This document shows, piece after piece, positions 12,094-22,559 of a stretch of 64,000 bases of DNA (the first letter of the stretch is position 1; every line of letters starts with the position of its first letter). The position numbers were made by a program, and so were the translations under genes. The stretch comes from Neckera pumila (taxonomy: Eukaryota > Streptophyta > Bryopsida > Hypnales > Neckeraceae): contig OZ018411.1 in assembly GCA_963969595.1 (NCBI GenBank), forward strand, positions 30,701,445-30,765,444. The letters are read 5' to 3'. The notes below the pieces were generated by a model, which made no database searches, was not told the origin of the DNA, and saw only the letters and a list, made by a program, of their open reading frames with translations.

Positions 12094-12328
12094 ACACAAA
12101 ATAATGAAATTAGGTTGCCCCACACTAATTTCTCGACTTTCAACACTATATGAATATATATAGTCATTGCAAAAGAATGCAATAAAGAAGGAACTGTGTG
12201 TGTTGTATGGATTGGTGCATTGTTCATAGCTTGGATTTCCATGTGGACAAACAATGGCTCACGAGTTAACTTCTGTCAATGAAGGCAACCTAATTGTTGA
12301 GGCTATCCAAATTTACTATTTTGTGTAC
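12093..12328. mobile_element. MITE cluster copy 3
   Basis: Left end ACACAAAATAATGAAATTAG; right end AAATTTACTATTTTGTGTAC. Closest to copy 2, sharing GAAGGAACTGTGTGTGTTGT. The two are joined head to tail through a shared GTAC. Confidence 0.82.
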
Positions 12329-12997
12329 ATATCTTTATGATGTCTATGAAAAGCATTCCAAAAACCTCCTTTAAAAAAATAAAAAGATCTCAAAAGTTTG
12401 ACCCTATCCCTCTTTTTTAATAGCAAGACTATCACCAATAGAACTAACTTGGTAATCAATTGTCCAAGTCCATTTATTCCAAGTTGTAGTCATTCACAGT
12501 GATGCAATAGTTCAGAAGCTGTCACATTATGATCAACTTAATATTAATTTCTTTTTTCTAAAAAGATAAGATCATTATGTGTTTCATGTGAACTTTGTCA
12601 AAACAATACAAAAATTGTAGCTGAACCCTTCAATGCCAAATAGCTGAATATGTATGAATTGTAAACCATATGGCTTTTAACATCCTAAAGGGGTTAAGGT
12701 AACTACAACTAAAATCGCAAATTGATATTCTTGCCTAAAATGTATTTCCACTACTCATATGACTCTCTGATCGCTTTTAGGTAAACCTATTTTCAACACT
12801 TTGAAAATTTGTAGTTTATTCACATGGTTTCAAAAAATGCATTATAAGAGAATCTGGAATCCCATTTTGACTAACCATAGAATCCCGCAAATTCTTTATC
12901 AATACAATAGTGAAAACCACACTAAATCATGTTGAATTGCTTAATTGTGTGATTTAAGGTGTAGTTATTTTAGTGGGGCGTTTAAGGTAAAAACACC
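12329..12997. other. AT-rich spacer with a repeat related to 18030-18280
   Basis: No gene. The stretch 12770-12900 (TTTTAGGTAAACCTATTTTCAAC, GTAGTTTATTCACATGG, GAGAATCTGGAATCCC) loosely resembles, in reverse, 18150-18260 (GGGAATTCTAGATTCTC, ATTTTCAAAGTGTGAAAAAT). This suggests two copies of an old unnamed repeat. Confidence 0.4.
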
Positions 12998-13321
12998 CAT
13001 TAAGGTAGGAGGTTCTAAAATAGAGCAGGTTCTAAAACCAATCAGGCTCTAGAAGTACATTTTGCACTTTCCAATGTACAAGTGGTGTGCATTTGAGGAG
13101 GTGGTCGGTTTTAGAACCCACAAAAATGCACTTTTCTGCAACTTTAGAAATTCATAACTAATTCTACAAAGCTTCAAAAAATATGAAACAACTTGGGTTA
13201 GATGCCAATTTCTCTTGTCTTTCAAGATAAAATTTACTGAATTTTTTTTTAAGAAGTTTTACCTCCCCAAAATTCAGCTTCAGCTCTTAGATGAGCGATT
13301 TATGGACCTCCTACCTTAGTG
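12998..13321. mobile_element. MITE with CAYTAAGGTAGGAGGT ends
   Basis: Left end CATTAAGGTAGGAGGTTC; right end GGACCTCCTACCTTAGTG. These form an inverted repeat of about 16 bp starting CA(C/T)TA, like CACTA-type elements. The interior TTCATAACTAATTCTACAAAG is repeated in the decayed relative at 22170-22500. No clear target duplication. Confidence 0.7.
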
Positions 13322-13730
13322 TTATTGTTTCCATTCTTGTATCCTAGAATGTCACTAAATCTAACCCTAGACTTTCCATTCATGTGTTTATAATATTTGG
13401 CATACAAAGGCAAAATTTCTCTTCGCTTCAGTTCATTCTATATCCATAGTGCTTTGAATCAAAAATTGAACGGTGAAGTCATCACTCGGTACATTGTGGT
13501 TTTGAATTCCTTGAAGTTTTTTTGATTTTTTTCAAATCTTGCATTCCTCTACCCAAAAATTCTAATGTTTGGAATACTTCATCATGGAGAATTCTGAATT
13601 TACTGATGACCACTATTTCTTTGGGTTACCTATTTCAACAATTTTTGGTCAACTTTGATCATGATACTCTTTTACATAATTGGATCGATCTTCATGAAAC
13701 TTTGTGGTGTGGTGACAAGTTGAATCTTCT

Positions 13731-14316
13731 TTAACCCCTAAAGTCCCATTGTCCCTACGGGGGACAAAATGGATTTTGGGCAGGTTCCTATGAGCTCAAT
13801 TTTTAATGAAACTTTCTGAAACTTTCCCATAAGATAGAAAAACTTAGTAGCTTTTGGGGAATGTAATTTTTATTTCAATCGGTGCCCGGGAGCAAAAGTT
13901 ATGCCCAAATAAGCTCAAAACAGGGGAGAAGGGGCAGCAAAAAAATTTTGCAAAAAATTTAATTTAATTTTTTTAATTTTTTTTCCTTATAGATTATATT
14001 TTTGCCTATTTGTGAAGCTTTGATTCATTTCATTTGGACTTTTTATGAGAAAGTTATGGACAATCTTGTTTTTCGGGCAATGAGAGCATCTTCTTGAAAA
14101 AAACTTTTTCTTTCACTTTGAATGCTGATATCTTTCAATCCGTACGGTCAAACATCACAAAATTTTTACTACATGATCTGTAAAAAGTGTAGTATAAGAT
14201 CCTACGGTTATTTTCTAAAAAAAATTATTTTTTCTCATCTTTTAGATGAACGCAACAAAAGTAGCAGTTTTGAGTGATTTTTTACTGAAAAATGGCCTTG
14301 GGACTTTAGGGGTTAA
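13731..14316 (+). mobile_element. Family A MITE, internally deleted (586 bp)
   Basis: Intact ends: TTAACCCCTAAAGTCCCATT with hairpin GTCCCTACGGGGGAC, and GGGACTTTAGGGGTTAA at 14300-14316. The core GGTGCCCGGGAGCAAAAGTT is intact. The middle third of the element (the CTACTTCTACTTAACAATT section) is missing, so it goes from TGAGAGCATCTTCTTGAAAA directly to TTTCACTTTGAATGC. A deletion derivative. Confidence 0.9.
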
Positions 14317-14710
14317 GATCCTACTATTGTAGGTGAAGGGCAGCTTTGCTCAAAAAGAATTCCAAAAAATAATGACAGATTATTTTGGAAATTATGCTGG
14401 ACATTTGTCAAAAAAAAATTAAACTCAATGAAAAGAACAACAAAATATTGAGAAATTACAACATGTGCGCAAAAAATCAAATAAATTTAGACTACAAAGT
14501 GAACACAAAGTCCGTGTGTCATCTATCATTAAGAAAATTGTTGATGACAAAGTGAATTAATTACTTCATTCACATTCTATGAGAATGAAGGGTGAAGAGG
14601 TCATTTTTATAGTAAAATTTATTGTCCATCATGAATCTTCAAAGGCTATGGAATAATTTGAAGATGAAAGCTTGACCAGTCATTGTCAAAAACGTAGAAA
14701 TTATATTCGA

Positions 14711-15060
14711 AGTAGAATTTCCGACCTCATTTAGGCATAGTAGAATATTTTTAAAATGCTTTCCAAAATTGAACTATCAAAAATTGCTAAATTAAGCTAA
14801 ATTTGATCTCCAAAAATCTATTTGTAATTTTGCGCCTCCAATCAAAAGTTATGGACAAAATTTAGAGAGGAATTTTGAAAATGTAAAAGAAAATGTCCTT
14901 TCCAACCCCTCCATGAATTTTGTCCATAACTTCTAATTGGAGGTTCAAAAACCTCAATCAGATTTTCCGAGATGAAATTTATTTTTATTTTTTCCATTAA
15001 TTTAGTTCAATTTTTTTTTAAAGTTCTTCTTCTATGCCGATATGAAGTTTGAAATCCTAC
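14711..15060. mobile_element. Foldback (long inverted repeat) element, copy 1
   Basis: Two arms of about 170 bp in reverse complement. Paired blocks: GGCATAGTAGAAT with TTCTTCTATGCC; CCTCCAATCAAAAGTTATGG with CCATAACTTCTAATTGGAGG; GACAAAATTTAGAG with TGAATTTTGTCC. Same family as 38442-38801. Non-coding. Confidence 0.75.
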
Positions 15061-15398
15061 TTTGAACATTATTCCTACTTTTGGCTTGACTATAAGCGGT
15101 TGAGCTCTTACTAATCCTAATTTAGTTATCCCACATGGATTGTTTTATGGCTCCTACCAACCCACTTGTATAAAGAACTTATGTTCTCATTTCTCTACAC
15201 ACTTTAAGTGACTTTCTGAAATGTACTGTACAAGTGACTCATGCATGAGGGCAAGAGTTGTGTTGGTGTAGAAAACCTATGTTAAAGGCTGGATGAAAGG
15301 CAAAATAACAATTATTCATTTTCCCAAAAAGTCGAATTTCTAAAAATTCGGCTTTTAGGTGGTGAGCATCAAATATTCAAATCAATTATTTATTCGCC

Positions 15399-15420
15399 TG
15401 GGCAGTGGGCACACTGCCCA
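15399..15420. repeat. Perfect 9-bp stem hairpin upstream of the HIG1 gene
   Basis: TGGGCAGTG, a four-base loop GGCA, then CACTGCCCA. It sits at the border between AT-rich DNA and the gene island, about 460 nt before the start codon. Function unknown. Confidence 0.7.
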
Positions 15421-15439
15421 ACGCTTAAGATATTATTTT

Positions 15440-15880
15440 TCTTATTTATTTGACACTAAGACTAAGACAATGTGAAAGCATTTCTGTGCAGAGATTTGCA
15501 CGAATTTTCAACAAACTTACCAACTGCACTGGCGATAGGTTTTAGGCAGCGTTTTTTTTTGGGCGAAATTTCGCACTTGTCAGACTGTTTCAGCCTGTCG
15601 GACGCCCTCCCTCCAGATTTGCTCCAGTGGTTTGGAGGCTTCTGGCGACACTTGTCCAAAAAAAAAACACTGGTTTTAGGTTTTCGATTTGTGCTGATTA
15701 GGGTTTCCTCATGGTCTTCCTTTATTGACAAAGATTCGTGCAGGTCTGTCTAGTCGAGGTGATCTTCGTCACTTCCCACGTACCTTGTGGCAACGCCACA
15801 CTGTGAATCCCACAACAGCGTGAGAGGGACGGCGTGGAACCCACTGAAAATTTCATTCCATTGTCGCGTAGATTGTCGCA
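15440..15880 (+). promoter_or_regulatory. HIG1 gene upstream region / 5' UTR
   Basis: GC rises sharply here. The CAGTGGTTTGGAGGCTTC and CACACTGTGAATCCCACAAC stretches lead into AGATTGTCGCAATGG at the start codon. This is presumed promoter plus 5' UTR. The 93- and 89-codon frames on the two strands (15472-15753, 15462-15731) overlap each other and match nothing I know. Confidence 0.4.
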
Positions 15881-16665
15881 ATGGCGTCACGAGGCGTTGA
15901 GATGTTTCATGAAGACGAGGGCATGTTTAGCACCAAGAAGGAGAATCGCAACCCTTTGGTTCTTTGCGGTACGTCTCCTAATCTTTTTCTTTCACATTAT
16001 TGTGTTGGATTCCTTGCAATTGAAGAGGGGATTTGGAAATTCATCGACCAACTTCCGAGGTATTGTGGGCTTTGTGCGTTCTCAAGAGGGTACCAATGTT
16101 GCGCAAATTACTTGCAGTATAACGCAACTTTCACTTTGGTGTCTCTTTTGTCTTGTCTTAGATATGCTTAATATCGTTACATTGGGGCCTTGGTTGTTTA
16201 TTTTCCTGAAGTTGTTGGCTTGGATTTTCATCAGGGGACCTAAAACTTCCTTCAAATGACCTGATTATCTTTTATGCATGATTTTCAATACTATTGTACA
16301 TCATGTTTGAGTAGCGATGTGTGTTCAGATCGATTGCCTCACCCTGAGTTTGGGGGACGGGGGTTAGGCTGGTGTGCGGAAATTAATTAATCTTCAGCAC
16401 TCTATGTATATGTAGCGTTTCATACTCTAGTAATCGTCCAGTCGGAAGCTCATGGTGAAGGCTAACGGTTGCCATTCAAATGACAGGGGCCATTGCAACT
16501 GCCGGCGTGTTGCTAGCAGGTTTAGTGTCCTTCAAGCAAGGAAATTACAACCGGAGTCAGATGTTCATGCGGGCTCGTGTTGGGTTCCAGGCTGCAACGG
16601 TGGCACTTATGGTTGGGACAGTTGCCTTGCAAGACAAATCCTCAGCTTCAGACGAAACCAGTTAG
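15881..16665 (+). CDS. HIG1-domain protein (Rcf1-type), mitochondrial
   Basis: Small protein of the mitochondrial inner membrane. The family helps assemble or stabilise cytochrome c oxidase and respiratory supercomplexes. Exon 1 is 15881-15968 (ending LVLC plus one base) and exon 2 is 16487-16665, with a 518-nt GT-AG intron. The product is 88 residues, usual for plant HIG1 proteins. It begins MASRGVEMFHEDEG, with NPLVLCGAIATAGVLLAGLV as the first membrane helix (about 26-45). Next comes the signature Q54-x3-R58-x-R60-x3-Q64, the QRRQ motif of the Rcf1 class, which leads into the second helix (about 62-80). The tail DKSSASDETS is polar. The alternative ATG at 16480 lies in the intron 3' end and is not the start. 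A longer frame from 15834 is intron read-through in another phase. Confidence 0.9.
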
Positions 16666-17700
16666 ATAAGAAAAGGTCGTCGCCTACTATCAAAGTGAAG
16701 ATACTGGCGAGAACAACCAAAGTGGGTAACTATTCATACTCTACGCTGCAGCTGCCAGGCTCAAATAATATTTGGTTTTTACAAATTTTGTCTTTGGAAT
16801 TATAGGACATTCTTGGAAGACCGTGTTATGTACGTTACTTATCGCCGAAAAACGTGTAATACGTGCTTCATTCCTTCACTGCATGAATACAGCTGGTTTT
16901 GGAAGCTGGCACGAGTCGGCACTTCGACAGGGAAACTGCTTGTTTACTCTACTTCCCTTCTATAACAGACTGTAGTTGTTTGAGCCTTTGGTTTGTAACG
17001 GCGCGTGTAGAGAATTGAAAGTGTTATCTCCATGAGAGCTACGCCTGTCATTAGACATGGATTTTGAGAGATAGCTGAATTCATTTCTACACACTTTGAC
17101 TGATGTCGCATTCTTGATCTATTCAATCTTATTGGGGTGCATTTGTACAGTTGCATGACTCTTCGACAACGAACAATCTTTTACGTATGTCATGAGGTGG
17201 GTTGAGAGAGATTCTGGTTTCGTGTCCTGCTATGACGTGAACCGCTGAGCCTAATGTATTACTGGAGTATTATTTTAGTATTCATAGATAGAATATGCAT
17301 GGTGCAGAGCCCTGGAAGTTATTCAGAATTCCAGAAATTTGTGTCTAGTAAAGGGCAGGCCAACTTCTCAAAACATTGGTTTGCTTGTATCAGAGGGGTA
17401 ACTCAGAAAGAATCTGAATACCTTATTGCAATAGCTTTCAGTTGCGGTTTACATATTACTAATCATATGTTACATGCAGCATTAGTCACCAAATTAATGT
17501 ACACAGGGTGTGTGGTCACATTGGAATCCAAGAACTCCTCCCATTTTCTCCACGGAGAGACGGGTTTAGACGTTGTATCGAAATTGTAAATGGTGAAAAC
17601 TAGGCATTGTGATGACTGCAGGATTCCAATCACGTCTACGGGTGCTCGCTAGCCAGGGTGCCTGGAAAAACATTAAAATACACATTAGGAATCCACTCAG
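16666..17700 (+). other. HIG1 gene 3' UTR and flank
   Basis: Moderate-GC sequence continues about 1 kb past the stop, consistent with a 3' UTR and downstream flank. The 111-codon frame at 17254-17589 has no recognisable domain and is not called as a gene. Confidence 0.4.
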
Positions 17701-17707
17701 TACATTA

Positions 17708-17892
17708 CAGTAGAACCTCTCTAATCCAATACTCTCTAAACCAATAAAGCGTTGTCAGGAAGCATTGATTGCCGGTCCCAGCTTAACAACATGAACCAAA
17801 TCTGAACATCATGACCCTCCCTAATGTAATAACCTCTTTAATGCAATGTGTTAGACCAGTTTAAACTCTATTACTTTAAAGAGGTTCTATTG
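17708..17892. mobile_element. Emigrant/pogo-like MITE with TA duplication
   Basis: Left end CAGTAGAACCTCTCTAATCC; right end AAAGAGGTTCTATTG, its inverted repeat. Both are flanked by TA (17706-17707 and 17893-17894). The CAGTAGAACCTCT terminus is the pattern of plant Emigrant/pogo-type (Tc1/mariner superfamily) MITEs. 185 bp, non-coding. Confidence 0.82.
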
Positions 17893-18059
17893 TATTGCAA
17901 AAAAAGCATCGAATTCGATTTTGATTGAGTGTTACAAACAACACCCTCAGGTCTTTGGTCATGATGGTAGAAAATTTGCAAATTGGGCAATATTGTGCAT
18001 CTAGGAATTAGTTTAGTAACAAGTGAACTACACCCAAATGCAACCGAATACACCTAAAA

Positions 18060-18150
18060 GCAATTCAGCATGGTTCCCATTATTATATTGAAAAGTTCAA
18101 ATAAGCAATTGAACATGGTTCCCATTATTATATTGGAAAAGTTTTTGTAG
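18060..18150 (+). repeat. 45-bp tandem duplication
   Basis: Two units, starting at 18060 and 18105, each containing CATGGTTCCCATTATTATAT followed by TGRAAAAG. Confidence 0.8.
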
Positions 18151-20520
18151 GATCTTATTGGTAGTTGAAAGCGGGAATTCTAGATTCTCTTTGAATGTAT
18201 TTTTTGGACTCTATATGATTAAACTATAAATTTTCAAAGTGTGAAAAATAAGTGTACCCAAATGCAACCCTAGGCTCTCATGAATAGAGCTTGTACATAC
18301 TAAAAAAAGAATTTGTTGAATAGAAAGGGATCACAATTAGGTGGTTTCCTTATATCCTCTTTGCAACTTACAAATCACATGTCTCTTCAATCTCAAGGTC
18401 ATGGTCATCATAATGAAGTACATGTTGCTATCAAGAGTCACAAAACCAACAATTCTCTTGCACTTTTTGCCAATTCCATTTGTAACTTCTCTCTTTTCAT
18501 TCATCTAGAGTTACAAGTCAACAAAATGCTCTCAATGCACAAGTCAACTAAATGCACTTGATCCATGAGCCAACTCAACATTTTTGATAGAAGGTATGTG
18601 CACTTTTAATTGACACAAATTGCAATTGATAATAATTACTATTATTAAATATAAATAATTACTATTATTAGACATGAATAATTTTATGAGATCCTATTGC
18701 CAACTGAAAGAGGATTCCAACGCATTTTAACATACATTATTTGAATACCGTATGAATAAGTTATGAATTTTTTATGGGCTATCTCTATATGTAACAAAAA
18801 TTGATAACAGGCTTCGACATTCATGTTTTGATTGTATAATCAATATCTAGGAAAAAGTGTTGTTTTTTGGTCCAAATGTAGGCAATTGTTGCATCTTTAG
18901 TAGTGTTGATTACAAAGATATATATTGTAGCCTCTAAATGACTAAGTGATCATTCCTTCTATGCAAGAGATCTTGGGTAGTTGCACATGAAGGCAATTTT
19001 GGTTAGATGTTTACGAACATTTTGACACAAGGTGTGAACATATATCCCCTTAATGGTAATATACTTTTTTTTCTAATCAGGTGCTTGGATAAAAAGTAAT
19101 GTTGCATTGAATTTTTTAGGCAGCTTGGGCAACTATAGTAAAGATTATAAAACTCCTCTTCCACTTCTAAAATTTGGCAAATATGTAAATTACACTATAT
19201 AAGATGAAAATGTAAAAAAACAAACAACCGTATGTAGTGTAAAAACTCATTATAGGAAGAGTTAATGTCTGTTGACCATATTAGACAAAGGTTGGAAAAA
19301 AGCTTTTTCTTCTAACTTTCAATGTGCAGTCAAAGATTCTAAATTTATTTCCACACATTCCCATAGTGGTCTAATACAGATTTTTATGGTTGAATTTTGG
19401 AAGAAAAAAATCATTATTTATACTATCCTAAAAAGTGGTCGTTCTTCACAATTTTTGCCCAAATTGAGTGTTAGTCCTTCAAAGGTTAGACTATATTAAT
19501 CCTAAATGGACGAGAATTATTATATAGATGGGTATCTTACATTTCTACAAGTTTTCCAATAGTCATTCATTGGATACTTTTAGTCCTTTACACCCTTTAT
19601 GGTTAAGTTGCTAAGAAGAGTAGGGTCGTTGCAAGAATGACCTTCCATTTTTGTTCCATTTTGGCTATTACTCCCAGTACTATGAGCTTTTGAAAACAAA
19701 TTTTTAAAAATAAAATAAAACATGGATAATTAGTATGACACTAAAAATAGCATATCACCAAAATTTTAGACCTAAAACATATCTAGGTGAAAAGTTATTT
19801 ACAAAAAAGATGAGTTGAAATATTGAAGAAAATACATACTTTGACGTTTTAATTTGTAAAAAATAGGGAAAATAACTTTTTTTAAAACTAAAATATTCCA
19901 TTTGGGAAGACTTTATGATAATGAGATTTCACCAAAAAAATAATGTTGAAACCATCTTCAATGCTCAGAATTGCATGCGCAAGGGAGCCTCTTTGCATGG
20001 ACATAGAGGATATAAAATAAAATCTTTTTTAATGCCCCATGGTAGAAACATGACTTCCTACTATGAAAATAGACCATAGAAATTTCAGCTCCATATCATT
20101 AAATTTGGGGACTCCTTACGTAGTAAACCCTCTAAAATTCAAAACGTAACATATTAGTTTATATGATTTTTAAATATAAAATAATTTCTTAAATTTTTTG
20201 AAAAATATGAGATATGATTAAGCTCATAAGAAGAATCTCCAATAAAAATTTCAAATTCATGCGAGTTATGCTTCAAAAGTTATTGCAAAAGGAAGCTTCG
20301 GCATTGCTTTTGTGACAATGTTTCAGTACCGGTCTTTCTTGCAATCACCTAGTAGAGATATACATGAAGATAGTCTCACATCTACTGAAAATATACTATT
20401 TTCAGTAAAATGGCATGAATACCTTGGTCAACTAGTAGAGCTTAAAAATGGGCTTACATAGCAGCTTTAGTTATTTGTTCATTTAGATTTCGTGACCTAG
20501 CCATCCATACTCTGTAGGCA
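18151..20520. other. AT-rich intergenic DNA, nothing identified
   Basis: No gene, RNA or transposon end was recognised over this 2.4 kb. Open frames are short and without family resemblance. The text is heavy in A/T runs. Confidence 0.5.
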
Positions 20521-20784
20521 ATGAAATTGAAATCTAAACTCAATCATATCCTAATCCAATAGAATTGAGTTTATATAGATTCCATGCATTAATTGAAGGC
20601 CCTATTACTAATTCAATTAGCATAACAATTTCAATACTATGTACAATGAATAATGAAATTGAAATCTAAACTCAAACATATCCTAATCCAATAGAATTGA
20701 GTTTATATAGATCCCATGCATTAACTAAAGGTCTTGTTACTAGTTCAATTAGCATAACACTTTCAATACCACATACAACGAATT
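20521..20784 (+). repeat. 132-bp tandem duplication
   Basis: Unit 1 at 20521-20652 and unit 2 at 20653-20784. Both begin ATGAAATTGAAATCTAAACT and contain CCTAATCCAATAGAATTGAG. They differ at scattered positions, so the duplication is not recent. The 71-codon frame across unit 2 is not a recognisable gene. Confidence 0.88.
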
Positions 20785-21140
20785 TGACCATGGAGCAGAT
20801 AGGTGACTCAAAGGTAGCTGTGGCTCATTGTAATTCCATACTCAATCCACATCTTATAGGAAACGCAACCATTGATTGTCAAAAACTCAACCCACGTAAC
20901 ATTATTCACTAAATTAATAATGACATTGAGTGTTATCTACACTAGATGAATTCAAATTGCTATAAGTTTTCATTTATAATGAATATCTTTACCAAGAGCA
21001 AAGATATCAATACTATTCAAAAAGAGAGCTAGACTCTTTAAGCATAATTGGAAAAAATATTTTAAAGAGTAAAAGCTTCTAGCAATTTTAAATCAAGTAC
21101 TATAGGTAACACTGAATATCATTATCAATGTAATTGCCTA

Positions 21141-22067
21141 TTAACCCCTAAAGTCCCATTGTCCCCTCAAGGGACAAAATGGATTTTGGGCAGGCTACTA
21201 CAGCTTCAATATTCATCATTATTTTGAAACTTTTTGTGAAGATCGAAAAACACATTAGCTTTATGGGAATATAATTTTTATTTCAATCGGTGCCCGGGAG
21301 CAAAAGTTATAGCACAAAAGGTCCTTTTTTTCGGTGTGGCAGGCAAAAAGCTTCTCACACAAAAAAAATTTGAAAAAATTTGAAAAATTATTTTCTCATA
21401 GATTGTGTTTTTATCTATATGGGAAGCTTTGATTCATCCCATTTGGATTTGTTATGTGAACGTTATGGACAATTTTATTTTTCGGGCAATTATAGCATCT
21501 TCTTGGAAAAATAACTTGTAGGACTCATTTCTGAATGCAATTTTTACTATTTTTCAAAAAAATTGTTTGACAAAGCTAAATTTTCTTGCTTAAACAATCT
21601 CACCATTGGGATTATAGTGTTTTAATCCCGTCTTAGAGCAATTGATGAATTAGTTTTTCTTTCAATCTTGGACCTACTTCTACTTAACAATTTTTTAAAG
21701 AATAAAATCAAGTGTGTTTTTTTGGAATTTTTTTTCCTAGATTCTCAACTCAATTATTCAACATAAAAAAAATTAAATTCAAAGTCTGCAGTGCAAATTT
21801 TTCTTACAAATGGCGGTCAAAGTCATCTAAAATTGCAAGTTAGTGTTCAAAAGATCAAATTTTTCCAACTTTGAATGCTTATATCTTCTAATCTGTAAGG
21901 TCAGACTTTATGAAATTTTTACCACATGATTTGAGATAAGTTAAGTACAAGATCCTATGGTTAGATCCAAAAAATAAAATAAAATTTCTTCTCTTAGACA
22001 AACGCAGCAGAACTGGCAGTTTTGAGTCAATTTTGACAAAAAAATGGCTTGGGACTTTAGGGGTTAA
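21141..22067 (+). mobile_element. Family A MITE, complete reference copy (927 bp)
   Basis: Ends TTAACCCCTAAAGTCCCATT and GGGACTTTAGGGGTTAA. Terminal hairpin GTCCCCTCAAGGGAC, then GGATTTTGGGCAGGCTACTA. The core GGTGCCCGGGAGCAAAAGTT lies near 21289. Later blocks: TTTTCGGGCAATTATAGCA, GGACCTACTTCTACTTAACA and TGGCAGTTTTGAGTC. TTAA flanks both sides. No open frame of any length. Confidence 0.93.
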
Positions 22068-22144
22068 CTAAAAGAGAACCTAGGTATTTAGGAGAACACA
22101 ATTTTATAAACATGAAGCAGTCTAACTTCCTTCAATTACTCAGA

Positions 22145-22246
22145 GAGAAATCTTCCTATAAGGTAGTCTATTCTAAAAGCGCCCATGCTCTAAAAGAGAT
22201 ATCTTCCTATATGGTAGTCTATTCTAAAGGCACCTATGCTCTAAAA
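22145..22246 (+). repeat. 51-bp tandem duplication
   Basis: Two units of 51 bp, both with ATCTTCCTATA and GGTAGTCTATTCTAAA, keeping frame in a 78-codon ORF (22112-22348). The ORF overlaps a decayed MITE and is probably not a gene. Confidence 0.8.
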
Positions 22247-22500
22247 GCGATCAAGACAAAAATAATCATTTTGCTTTCTTCAATGTACCAAAAGTATACA
22301 TTTCTAGAGGTGGTCACCATTGCCAGTTGCAACTTCAAGAATTCATAACTAATTCCACAAAGGTCCAAAAAATATGAAACGACTTGGATTAAATGCCAAT
22401 TCCATTTTTCTTCCTACAAAAATTTACGGAAAAATGTTTCAAGGAATGTAGCTTCCCCGTAAAGGCAATCAGCTTTTCAAGAGCAGGCTACCTCAATTCT
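22170..22500. mobile_element. Decayed relative of the 12998-13321 MITE
   Basis: Shares with 13020-13260 the order of blocks TTCAATGTACC, TCTAGAGGTGGTC, AATTCATAACTAATTCCACA, AATATGAAACGACTTGG and GATTAAATGCCAATTCC. The terminal inverted repeats are lost. Confidence 0.6.
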
Positions 22501-22559
22501 TAGATCTTAAAGATTAGCAATGGGGACCAATGCTACTAAGTAAACAATGCTATGAGTTA

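Noticed and set aside
11386..12328. Three similar minus-strand small ORFs (QPNF..LC-type ends) considered as a small gene family
   Set aside because: They are the repeated interiors of three MITE copies; the similarity comes from the transposon, and the frames are not conserved at their starts.
15834..16259. 141-codon frame over the HIG1 gene
   Set aside because: It reads through the intron in a different phase from the HIG1 domain.
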